Source: Todiramphus chloris collaris (Eukaryota > Chordata > Aves > Coraciiformes > Alcedinidae). Taken from it: a stretch of 64,000 bases of DNA. The notes below the pieces were generated by a model, which was given only the letters and a program-made list of their open reading frames with translations, was not told where the DNA came from and made no database searches. Made by a program: the position numbers and the translations under genes. This document shows, one piece after another, positions 36,501 through 42,921 of this stretch. How positions within the stretch are numbered: position 1 is the first letter of the stretch; each line of letters begins with the position of its first letter. The stretch spans positions 6,185,741-6,249,740 of the forward strand of contig JANVCC010000018.1 of NCBI GenBank assembly GCA_025345505.1, read 5' to 3'.

Positions 36501-38197
36501 TGCTGTGGGTTGCACAAAAATTGCACTACAGCAGACAGGCAGCCAGGGCACCACTGTAACCCTGAAGTGGGATTCAGCTCATTTAACTTGGGCCATCTAA
36601 GACACCAGCAACTATCATATGCCAGTCTCCTGGGCATCCCCTATTGACAGTGGAGAATAATGCTTTGAGAAGAACTCAGCCTAACCAGAGAGAGGGAAGA
36701 TGAATTATCCTCTGGAGATAGCTACAGGAAAAACCCAGAAGGCTGCTTTAGACCAGCCACCTAACCTGAGAAAAAAATATGCAAGATGAATCCTACCCTT
36801 GATAAAAGAGGGATTATTCAAATGATGCACTATTACACAGAGGTCTGAGAGAGGAGTATCAGACCGTACTGACGCATGTTCTGCTGTGTGAGTATAAGAC
36901 CAGCAAACTTACGTACTCACATCAAAGCTGAATTAAAAGCAGAGATTCTCAAGACCACTGCCTAGCTGTGGTTTTAAGACAGTGTTTAAAGTCAGCTGAT
37001 TTTTATTAAGACTTGCAACCAAGAGAACTAATCCATATAACCTTATTTGGAATACCATATTACTTACAAAGACAGCCTTGGTGTATTTAATAGCTAGAAA
37101 GTACTATGACGAGGTTAAGTTCCACCCTTCTTTCTACTCTCAACCCAGCAACGCTACTTATACCCGCACAAGCATTCTGCTTTTGCATCTGTGCAACCAA
37201 GAGAAGAATGTGATCCCCAGAGCTAAATAACACAGAGGGAGAAGCCAATTTAAAAGCATACACAAAGAAAGAAAAGATACCGGGCCAAGAAAGTTAAGCT
37301 GAGATCGACTTGAACAAATTATTTACGGATACTTATCGGCCAAGGATGACTCTGGCCTATTATATACATACATATGGCTGTAGGTTAGAAATGACGTCCT
37401 CTTAAATAAAAAAAACCCCGAAACCTCATGAAATGATACTGTAACGCCTCCGGAGAGCAGAACGACACGAGCCGGCTCTGGAAAGGGGAGCCCGCGCCAA
37501 GCAGCGGCTATTGCCACCCGCGCTGCACCTCAGCCCCGGCCAGCATCTCCCGTGCAAGCGGGAGGAGGCAGGCGGCCGGGCCGAGCGCCGCTGCCGCGCC
37601 GGGAGGGATGCTGACCCCAAGGGCCCGTACCCCGCGGGCAGGCTGCGGGCCGGGCACCGGGAAAGTTTGCGCCAGGGCGCGCTCCCCGCCGAGCGCCGCG
37701 GCCCCGGGACGCGCCCGGCCCCGCCCCCGCGCCCGGCCGGCTGCATCGCCCTCGGGTTTGTGCAGCTGTCAGCGAATGCCAGAGAAAAATCCCCAGCCCC
37801 CTCGCCGCCCCTGCTGCCGCCGCCGCCGCCGAGAGCCGCGGCGCTGCCTCCCGGGGAGCTGCCGGCTTCCCCCGCCGCCGCCGCCGGGACCCCGGGCGGC
37901 CGCCTCGCCTCGCCTCGCCCCGCTCCCCGTCTCCCGCAGCAGGAGGACGTGCCCGCGACCGTGGGGGGTGCGGGGGCGGCCGTGCCTTCGCTCCTGCACC
38001 CCGCCGGGGCCCTGCGCTCGCTCCTCTGCGCGGCGGCGGGGACGGCGGCTCCCCCCGCCCTGAGAGCCCCGGGCGAGCAGCCGCCGGGTCGGGTCGCAGG
38101 TCGGACCCGGGCGCCCCCGCCCCCGCGCCGCAGGGCTGCTCCCCCGCTACGGTCCCGTACCGTCTCCCGGAGAGATGGTCTCGATCTCTACTCCCAT
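392..38197 (-). CDS. FKBP1B: FKBP1B (FKBP12.6) peptidyl-prolyl isomerase, spliced, 3' partial
   Basis: Spliced coding region join(38161-38197, 35353-35400, 392-504) read on the minus strand; the final exon is outside the window to the left. The three exons join in frame (37 + 48 + 113 nt) and encode residues 1-66 of a family normally 108 residues long. The protein starts [12 protein letters not shown], as in FKBP12.6; FKBP12 has QV in place of EI at residues 4-5. FKBP12.6 is a cytosolic FK506-binding prolyl isomerase that binds the RyR2 calcium-release channel and stabilises its closed state in heart and other excitable cells. Without counting Met, the pocket residues Tyr26, Phe36, Asp37, Arg42, Phe46, Glu54, Val55 and Ile56 are present, and position 59 is Phe (Trp in FKBP12). 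All splice sites seen are GT-AG. Identity is very secure from sequence; the RyR2 role is family knowledge. Confidence 0.96.
505..7689. other. Intronic stretch with no recognised feature
   Basis: AT-rich unique-looking sequence. Nothing beyond short homopolymers and chance open frames was recognised on either strand. Confidence 0.6.
7690..8130 (+). mobile_element. CR1 LINE fragment (reverse transcriptase C-terminal part)
   Basis: Plus-strand copy of the CR1 ORF2 3' portion. It includes the reverse transcriptase ADDTKL block (about 7764-7787, the two catalytic Asp of motif C) and continues into the thumb/C-terminal region, with a segment reading as ...[26 protein letters not shown]. Frameshifts and stops break the frame, and both ends are truncated: the CR1 3' tail is missing. 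It is a dead fossil. The open frames on the opposite strand here are shadows. Confidence 0.9.
8399..8469 (+). mobile_element. Endogenous retrovirus LTR, 3'-end fragment
   Basis: About 70 bp match the 3' end of the solo LTR at 22845-23400, in opposite genomic orientation. Shared blocks include AGTGATAGA, GGTGGGCACCTGG, CAGCC and the terminal CCACCACA. The end at 8469 is CA, as expected for an LTR terminus. The 5' part of the LTR is not recognisable to the left, so this is a truncated copy. Sequence to the right (8470 on) starts CTGGGGTATCC; I could not match it to a tRNA primer-binding site. Confidence 0.6.
8470..10275. other. Intronic stretch with no recognised feature
   Basis: No gene or repeat recognised. 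The minus-strand open frame of about 150 codons ending at 8271 crosses the LTR end and shows no domain. Confidence 0.5.
10276..10561 (+). mobile_element. CR1 LINE 3' end (5'-truncated)
   Basis: Plus-strand CR1 tail. It opens with the end of ORF2 (ACGGGAGGTTTAGACCAGATA-like, then TGGACTGCCCAGGGAGGTGC) and continues through a T/G-rich 3' UTR (10441-10503). It closes with GAGGTCTTTTCCAACC followed by ATTATGTGATTC, the usual CR1 terminus. It is 5'-truncated, as most avian CR1 insertions are. Confidence 0.9.
10562..13655. other. Intronic stretch with no recognised feature
   Basis: AT-rich; short A-tracts at about 11810 and 12650. No gene or mobile element recognised. Confidence 0.55.
13656..14043 (-). 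mobile_element. CR1 LINE 3' end (5'-truncated)
   Basis: Minus-strand copy. On the plus strand it starts with the reversed tail AATCATAGAGTCACAGAATT and GGTTGGAAGGGGCCTCTAAAGG. It continues through TCTCTGGGCAACCTGGGCCAGTG to CCTTCTCTTCTCCAGGCTG, after which similarity stops. Moderately diverged with small indels. Confidence 0.9.
14044..14641. other. Intronic stretch with no recognised feature
   Basis: No gene or repeat recognised between the CR1 fragment and the LTR-like segment. Confidence 0.5.
14642..14935 (-). mobile_element. Probable LTR fragment of an avian endogenous retrovirus
   Basis: The left edge is TGTCATGGTTTAGGG. On the minus strand this reads as an LTR 3' terminus ending CCATGACA, built like the 3' terminus of the LTR at 22845. 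The next ~60 bases (CAGGGTGGCCCC, AACAGACACTCTCTG, CCCCCCTCCCTCCCC) resemble an LTR family I recall from bird genomes, but I cannot name the subfamily. The right boundary is uncertain; a minus-strand TATAAAT at about 15035-15041 could be its promoter if the LTR is longer. It is a non-coding relic. Confidence 0.5.
15016..15030. repeat. A15 homopolymer
   Basis: Run of 15 A. It could be the poly(A) remnant of an old insertion, but no element is recognised on either side in the matching orientation. Confidence 0.8.
15243..15423 (-). pseudogene. Retroviral/LTR-retroelement pol relic (RT-RNase H connection)
   Basis: A 60-codon open segment on the minus strand shows the spacing typical of the region after the reverse transcriptase palm. 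It has an APLKKLL block, then an aspartate-rich DDVIW block, then QLK, then a NAPIF block. Many retroviruses and LTR retrotransposons have an xxPLxxLLk...W...LK....APvl pattern there. The RNase H aspartate expected soon after is not visible and the frame ends at a stop. It lies on the same strand as the LTR-like segment to its left, so both may be remains of one minus-strand provirus. Family not assignable; non-functional. Confidence 0.45.
15424..20497. other. Intronic stretch with no recognised feature
   Basis: No gene or mobile element recognised. A modestly GC-richer patch at about 17690-18010 contains overlapping open frames on both strands, without a recognisable domain. Confidence 0.5.
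20498..20523 (-). mobile_element. CR1 3'-tail remnant
   Basis: AGAATCACAGAATCGTAGAATG is the reversed CR1 terminal octamer repeat (ATTCTRTG)n. Only the extreme 3' tip is recognisable, so the call rests on about 25 bases. Confidence 0.5.
20524..21950. other. Intronic stretch with no recognised feature
   Basis: Nothing recognised on either strand. Confidence 0.5.
21951..22082 (-). mobile_element. CR1 LINE 3' end, diverged
   Basis: Reversed CR1 terminus: ATAGAATCGTGGGATCC, then GAGTCCAGCCGCTAAGCCAG, ACTGCCAAGTCCGCC and AAGCACCACATCTCC. This is the same subfamily layout as the copy at 62317, with more substitutions. 5'-truncated after about 130 bp. Confidence 0.8.
22083..22837. other. Intronic stretch with no recognised feature
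   Basis: No gene or repeat recognised up to the target-site duplication of the solo LTR. Confidence 0.5.
22838..22844. repeat. Target-site duplication, left copy
   Basis: TGAAGTC, identical to 23401-23407 and immediately outside the LTR end. Confidence 0.8.
22845..23400 (-). mobile_element. Solo LTR of an endogenous retrovirus, 556 bp
   Basis: The element is bounded by identical 7-bp direct repeats TGAAGTC. Its sense strand is minus: it starts TATTGGGTCTGAC (TA where TG is expected), has a TATA box TATAAAAG at 23151-23144 and a poly(A) signal AATAAA at 23029-23024, and ends GGTTAAACCACCACA. The roughly 120-base spacing from TATA box to poly(A) signal fits a U3-R-U5 layout. No gag, pol or env flanks it, so it is a solo LTR left by recombination between two LTRs. 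A 6-7 bp duplication points to a class II (ERVK-like) integrase, an inference. It sits in FKBP1B intron 2 in the same transcriptional direction as that gene. Plus-strand open frames here (to 134 codons) are not genes. Confidence 0.85.
23401..23407. repeat. Target-site duplication, right copy
   Basis: TGAAGTC directly after the LTR, matching 22838-22844. Confidence 0.8.
23701..24321 (-). mobile_element. CR1 LINE 3' portion (620 bp)
   Basis: Minus-strand copy with a well preserved tail (reversed ATCATAGAATTATAGAATG, then GGTTGGAAGGGACCTTAAAG) and the end of ORF2. On the minus strand it still reads as a 127-codon frame with the CR1 C-terminal signature ([34 protein letters not shown]). A 21-bp unit is tripled inside it (23871-23933). 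5'-truncated in the RT C-terminal region. Confidence 0.95.
23871..23933. repeat. 21-bp tandem repeat, 3 copies, inside CR1
   Basis: Unit CTGTTCCAGTGTCTCACCAAC at 23871, 23892 and 23913; the third copy differs by TGTGCC and a final ACC. The ordinary CR1 has one copy here, so this is a local expansion after or during insertion. Confidence 0.9.
24322..27440. other. Intronic stretch with no recognised feature
   Basis: No gene or mobile element recognised. A short (TCAC)n run lies at 26912-26928. Two plus-strand open frames (26085-26588 and 26781-27395) have no visible domain, signal peptide or family similarity. Confidence 0.5.
27441..27877 (-). mobile_element. CR1 LINE 3' portion
   Basis: Minus-strand copy. 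It shows AATCACGGAATGGTGG, GGAAGGGACCTCTAGGGATCA, CTAGGCAGACAGTTCCAGGG and TCTTCTCCAGGCTAAACAGC in the order of a reversed CR1 3' end. It differs from the copies at 23701 and 62317 and so is another subfamily. Confidence 0.9.
27878..28930. other. Intronic stretch with no recognised feature
   Basis: No gene or repeat recognised. Confidence 0.5.
28931..29405 (+). mobile_element. CR1 LINE 3' portion, first of a head-to-tail pair
   Basis: Plus-strand copy covering the end of ORF2 (GACATAGACGTGCTGGAGTGG, AGGATGAAATTCTGTACCAC, GGAACAGTTGCCCAGGGAAG). It ends TTCTCTGATCCTATG, the CR1 3' terminus. A second CR1 in the same orientation begins within a few bases. Confidence 0.9.
29414..30370 (+). pseudogene. 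CR1 ORF1 remnant (esterase-like domain) running into ORF2 start
   Basis: Two open segments (29414-29656 and 29708-30391), separated by a stop and frame shift, encode the C-terminal part of CR1 ORF1. A serine block GDSLLR is followed by a block corresponding to the G(T)ND motif, which here reads GND. CR1-type ORF1 proteins carry an SGNH-hydrolase-like esterase domain and bind RNA for retrotransposition. The second segment runs on into the first residues of ORF2 (IKCIYTNA...). Truncated at the 5' side and non-functional. Confidence 0.8.
30301..31440 (+). pseudogene. CR1 ORF2 remnant (AP-endonuclease domain)
   Basis: Reads as the N-terminal endonuclease of CR1 ORF2 across several frames. [17 protein letters not shown] block is followed by a TAG. 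Then come a GGGVALYV block and an open frame 30605-30997 with NQDEEAD-like sequence, [25 protein letters not shown] and LSDHE. The acidic residue after VAIT is Asp where APE-type endonucleases have the catalytic Glu, and several stops interrupt the frame. The linker to the RT follows until the G13 tract at 31427-31439. Confidence 0.85.
31427..31439. repeat. G13 homopolymer at the CR1 deletion junction
   Basis: Run of 13 G exactly where the CR1 ORF2 linker sequence stops matching and the 3' part of the element starts. It may be a true slippage expansion or a base-calling/assembly artefact. Confidence 0.75.
31818..35352. other. Intronic stretch with no recognised mobile element
   Basis: Unique-looking sequence between the CR1 compound and FKBP1B exon 2. 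Only a simple AT-rich repeat (33709-33779) stands out. Confidence 0.5.
33709..33779. repeat. AT-rich (TAA)n-type low-complexity repeat
   Basis: Imperfect AATAATA/AAATAGT units over about 70 bp, including two copies of a TAGTAAATAATAATA motif. Confidence 0.75.
35353..35400 (-). CDS. FKBP1B: FKBP1B coding exon 2 (48 nt)
   Basis: A small exon with acceptor TTCTAATGTTAACAG (AG at 35402-35401) and donor CACAG/GTAAG (GT at 35352-35351). Joined to exon 1 it reads [19 protein letters not shown], as in FKBP12.6. It holds Tyr26 of the ligand pocket (mature numbering). Both ends are phase 1, so skipping it would keep the frame but remove 16 residues of the first beta strands. Confidence 0.96.
35401..38160 (-). 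other. FKBP1B intron 1 (2.76 kb)
   Basis: The intron between exon 1 donor ACG/GTACGG and exon 2. Its first ~700 bases (37.4-38.16 kb) are part of the CpG island, with CCG repeats and GC boxes; the rest is AT-rich with nothing recognised. Confidence 0.85.
37815..37886. repeat. Two short CCG trinucleotide runs
   Basis: (CCG)n at about 37815-37831 and 37871-37886 in the CpG island, in the 5' part of FKBP1B intron 1. Confidence 0.85.
38161..38197 (-). CDS. FKBP1B: FKBP1B coding exon 1 (37 nt)
   Basis: The start codon is at 38197-38195, with coding to 38161 and then donor GTACGG. It encodes [12 protein letters not shown] plus the first base of Gly13. The EI at positions 4-5 marks FKBP1B rather than FKBP1A. 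The 5' UTR continues to the right within the CpG island. Confidence 0.96.
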
Positions 38198-38450
38198 GGC
38201 GGCTCTGACGCGGCTCCGCTCGGTTCGCTTCGGTTCGACACCCCTCGGCTCGGCGCGGCCCCGCTCCCTGGCGCGCCCGGACCCCCAGTGCAGGCATGCC
38301 CCTCCGCGGCCGGCTGGCAGGGGCCTCCCCAGCTGCCCGTCACCGCCCGCAGCCAATGCGGAGCCGGGGCGGGGAGGCCGGGGAGGGGAGGGGGCCGCCC
38401 GCCCCCGCCCGGAGCGCCCGCGGCTGAGGGGCGCGGGGCGGCGGCGGGAC
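38198..38450. promoter_or_regulatory. Shared (bidirectional) FKBP1B/WDCP core promoter
   Basis: No TATA box is visible. A CCAAT box lies at 38353-38357 and a GC box GGGGCGGGG at 38366-38374, with further GC-box-like sequence at 38341-38350 and 38397-38415. FKBP1B starts leftward just below this. WDCP is expected to start rightward just above it, because in mammals the two genes are head to head with about 100 bp between them (from memory). The exact start sites cannot be seen, so the boundaries are approximate. Confidence 0.65.
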
Positions 38451-41424
38451 CGCCCGCCGGCATCGCCCTCCTCGCCCCCGGCCGCGCTGGGGGTGCTGCC
38501 GCCCTCCCTCCCCCGAGCAGCGCTCGCTTTAGCGGGGCGCGCCGCCGGCTCCCCGCGCCGTGGGGGCCGGCTGAGCGGCTTTCCCGGGGATCTTGTCACC
38601 GTTCTCCCCACCCTGTCCGACCGTGCCCGTGGCGGAGCGGGAGCGGCGGGAGGGCTCAGGACGTGTGCGGGATGCCGGGGGTGGCGGTGGGGCGCTCCCG
38701 AGCCCGCTGCCTAGCGCAGACACGCCGGGCAGGCAGGGGACCGGGCAGCGCGCTCCGAAAGCCGACCCGCGGCCGGGACGGGTCTGAATGCGGGGCGAGG
38801 GGCAGCGGTTTCCCCAGCCATGGAGGGAAGCTTCCGTACTGCCTGCGTGCGGGCGGGCGTGGAGAGCCGGTTCTGCTAGGGGGGAACAGCAGCAGGAGCC
38901 GCTGGGGTTACCTACCGGCGGTGCCCCCACACGTCACCAGCAGCGTCAGGTCTCCAGCGAGCCACGTTAAGGTACCCTGAGTTTCACTGTGCAGCGCAGT
39001 TCGTACCTTCCCGTCCTACCCGGTGTTTTAAAGAGGAACATCTCTCTATGTATCGCTGCGGTGCTCCCATGATGTGACATATAGCGCAGCTTCGAAAGCC
39101 TGCGCAAGAGTTCCAGCTACTTCTGATGAGTGTACCCGAAGTAGATGAAATTTACTATTTCCTCATAAATTTACGGTGCACATGAATCTCAGTTTCCACT
39201 GACTCCGAAGGAACAGCTCTGTTTACAGTTCTGTGTGTTCTGGGTTAAAAAATGAAAATGGAACCTCAACATCATCGCTTTTCCAACTGACAAAGCTGAA
39301 TGTATCCATCTAATTCCAACCCGTGCTTCTCTGACATGCCTTTTCCAGGATTTTTATCTGGTTTCCACTCGGGGAAAAAGATCTTCATCTACACAGGGCA
39401 GCTGTCGGGATGATCGAACTGGGGAATCACTGGGTTGTTTTGTAACTGTGATAATGTGGCCCTTGCATCCCTGCTCTGTACTATGCTGACCATCTCTGCA
39501 CTGCTTTTCACACCGTTCTGATCAGACTGGCTGTTCACCCATGTGCTTTATTGTATGTATGTTTTATCGTGAGGTGGACATTCTGAAATTACTGGGGCTG
39601 GCTGGATGATGCTTCCCAAATAGTGAGTGAGGAAAAAGCCTGAGTTCACATCAGTTTGGAAGCAGTAATGGGGACTGCACTGGGATTCCTTTAGACTGCT
39701 TCCCATCCCAGTTACTTCTGCATCTGTACATAGCATATATAGGATAAACAGGCACTTCATTCAGTTCATCAGAACAGGTCTGCAACAGTGCACATTCCAA
39801 AAGGGCATTTTTTTCAGTGCCAATCTCAAGATGTTGTTCCATTTCTGATGAGTAGAAAGATATTTAAAATGTTTTTGAGAAACAGGGAAAATGCCAGGTA
39901 GGAGATAAGTGGCACAGAAGTATTAACAAGACATGAACATTGTTAATTCCAGATGTGCCTCAGAGTCATTACGGAGCAACAAGAATGGCAGAGCAAATGC
40001 TGAGCATGTAAGGGGAGCTATAAAGTGAAAATCTAGGTACACGGTGTCCTAGTCAGGCCCTTGACTTGACAAGAAAAGACTGCTTTCATCCGTGCTCCAG
40101 GTAGATGTCTATGTCCTCTCAGGCAATCAGAACATCAGAAGGCATAACCCTGATGAATAAGAACAGTTTATACTTTGCCGTGTTCCCTGTACCCTTTATA
40201 AGTACACGCTTCCTTTGATCAAGGCTACACATCTTTCCATGACAGTGGAAGAACAACTGTTCCTGAGTCACATCTTGTGACTGGAGGAGATTGGACGCCA
40301 TCACATAATAGATAAAGTTCAGAAGGACCACGGAACATCTGCTCCAAGTGACATCACAAATAACAGGCTTTAAACACAGACCCCAGCATCCTCAGGCAGA
40401 CTTAACAATCATAATAAAAAAGCAAACTCCACTAACAGCAAAATGGACAAGCCACAAGAAGGGATTGGGAGGGACCAAACAGTGACCTAGGTCTAAACCT
40501 GCTGTATTTATAAGCATCTTATCCCATGGCTGGGTATTTAAATGCAAACATAGAGCTTCTTTTGGGCATGAGCTTGTTAGATCCCCTACACTCGTATTCC
40601 CCAGCACGTGGAAGGAAGAGTGAGACCAAATCCCAAAACAGAAAAAAGGATCTGTAGAGGGTATCTCAAAATTGTTTGGTGTATTATTTTTTTAAATCTT
40701 TGTCACCACAGATATTGAATGACAAATAATATTGTTATTTTTCACCTTTTAGTTCTCTTCCGCCTTTTTTTGAGGCACCAAGGTCCTCAAAGACACTGTT
40801 GTTAACAACTACCCAGCATATGAAGATCTTGGAAGAGAAGACAGAAACAAGGAATGTCCCACATCTTCAGGAAAGCTTCTGAAATACAAGGGAAAGTGGG
40901 TTAGGATTGGCAGAGGATCTGAGGAGAGGCAAAGGGGACAGAGGGGCTAAGAGGGAAAGTCCACGGCCAAGGAAATTGCTAAAACCAGATTATCAAAGCA
41001 GACCAGGAGATTAAAGTTTTAAAGAATGGTCTTTAAAAGCTGTTGCGACATCCACCTCCCCCGCTTTGGGATCCAGAGTATCTGTATCAAGGATAAAGTT
41101 CAGTAGTCTCAGCTTTCAAGGCTCTGTAGAGCTCACCTTCCTGAAGAGTGGTTTACCACAAGACCTTCCCACAGCACGTCTTTCTGTCCTGGCAATAAAA
41201 CCAGCAGCCTGGAAAAGCAGGGCAATGGTTATATAAACCCTCCTTCCCAAATGTTACGATGGAACCACATGATTCCAATGCCTAAGCTTGCTCAGTGGTC
41301 ACAAAATGGACAAGTTCAAGACTGTCACGAGGTTTTGCAGAAACCCAAACCCTCACAGTTTAGCAGCTGAGTGTCGCATTTTCTGTAGTTAAAGCCCCTC
41401 CAGCCTGCACTGTTTACAAACTGT

Positions 41425-42000
41425 TTGTTCATTTCCACTTTTAGGAAGACAGTTTTCAAATGTTTAGGGTGTTCTGGTTTAGTTCGTTGTTCCTATATTG
41501 TGCAATCTCACTCTTTGCTGTTTTTAAAATCTACAAAGGATCTACAGATCCCGGGTAATAGATCCCACGTGCATGTGAAGAACACTCCTGGAAAGCCAAT
41601 GCACTCAGGTGCCCATAAATGGAAAGCAAAACATCTGCAAATGCACCGATTCATGCAGGCCACAAAAAAGCCAGACAAGAGCCATTTCCTCATCAGCATC
41701 CATGGGGAAGGACTCAGCAGTGCTGTGAAACCCAACCACTGTTCTGTGAACAAATCACGACAGCGAACTAACAATGTTTTACAAATACTGACCTTTCCAC
41801 CCACGGAGGCAACGTGCACCATCAATTTGAATCTGAAAGTGTACAGGACACGCAAAAGCAGCACCACACCGGAAAAAAACCTGACCAAAATAAACACCAG
41901 CCTGCACAGCTCAGCAGGTCATGTCACTGAGAATGTTCCTGTGCTCCCAAACGATACTTGTTTCCAATGCCCACAAAAAGAACAAGCTTCCTTCTCCTGA
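41425..42000 (+). other. Unassigned 191-codon open frame in WDCP intron 1
   Basis: Basic, Ser/Thr-rich translation with no domain, signal peptide or family I recognise. An ORF this long is expected about once by chance in this much AT-moderate sequence. Listed as a possibility, not as a gene. Confidence 0.15.
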
Positions 42001-42583
42001 AGCAATTATTCTGAATCCTCATCTTCCTCTTGGAACTCCTCGTCCACATCTGTACCCGCAGCTTCCTCTTGCAGCTGTAGCTATGAGGGCAAAACCGCAG
42101 CTGGAATTTTTCAGTAGCACTAAAACTGACTTGAAAGCTGCCACCTCTCTCTGGCATTCTCTTTTGCCTCACTGGGCTCTTTCCAACTCGGGTACTCACT
42201 TGTTCTCTATCACAACGCTTACATGTGAAGATCTTCATCCTGATCTTCAAAGCCTTTTACAGGGCTAGGTGAGGTCACTTCAGGTATGCTCAGGGAAGAG
42301 CTCCAGCTCAACAGGATATACACCACCAGCTGCTACAGCCATTACATTTGTAGCTAATGCTCCAGAATGGGGGAAGAAATTCCACAAGGCCAGGACCTAA
42401 CTAATGGACTTCAGTTCCAGGAAAGATTAATGCAATCTACCATTTCCAAAGAAACGTGGGTTTAGATTAATGTCTTCAAATGCTTCCACAAGCTTCTGTC
42501 TCCCCGGTACAAGAAAATACACTGACATATGGGAACAAGTACAACCAATCCAATGTGGTTAGTGGCTGGAGAATGTAGAGAGG

Positions 42584-42921
42584 GTGAGAGAGCTGAGTTT
42601 GTTCAGCCTGCAGAAGACAAAGCTAAGGAAGGATCTCGTTACATTTCTACAGCTACCTAATGGGTGGTGGAGAGGATGGTGCCACACTCTTCTCAGAGAT
42701 GCCCAGCAAAAGGACAAGAAACAATGGACACAAGTGACAGCAAGGGAAATTCTGACTAAATTTAGGGAAAAAAGTCTTCAGAAGATGAGTTATCAAAGCC
42801 ATGAGGAATCTGATCAAACCAAAGTTTGATCAAAGCAAACCAGAGCCAGCCCTGTTTCAAGCAAACAGTTGGACCGTATGGCCTTCAAAGATCCTTTTCC
42901 CTAAATTACTTTATGACTTTG
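42584..42921 (+). mobile_element. CR1 LINE 3' end, old and diverged
   Basis: Recognisable landmarks in order are GAGCTGAGTTTGTTCAGCCTGCAGAAG, TGGTGCCACACTCTTCTC, AATGGACACAAGTGACAGCAAGG, TTGGACCGTATGGCCTTCAAAGATCC and a degraded tail ATTACTTTATGACTTT. Plus strand, the most diverged CR1 in the window. Confidence 0.75.

Larger units (their letters stand above)
37436..38970. promoter_or_regulatory. CpG island spanning the FKBP1B/WDCP divergent start
   Basis: About 1.5 kb of very GC-rich, CpG-dense sequence, sharply set off from AT-rich flanks on both sides. It contains FKBP1B exon 1, several GC boxes (CCCCGCCCC-type) and two CCG runs. The long open frames here on both strands (up to 489 codons on plus) come from the scarcity of stop codons in GC-rich DNA and show no domain. 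Confidence 0.9.

Noticed and set aside
37511..38980. 489-codon plus-strand open frame and overlapping minus frames of 255, 154 and 133 codons in the CpG island
   Set aside because: All lie in extremely GC-rich DNA where stops are rare. Translations are Pro/Arg/Ala/Gly-rich on both strands, without domains, and they overlap FKBP1B exon 1.
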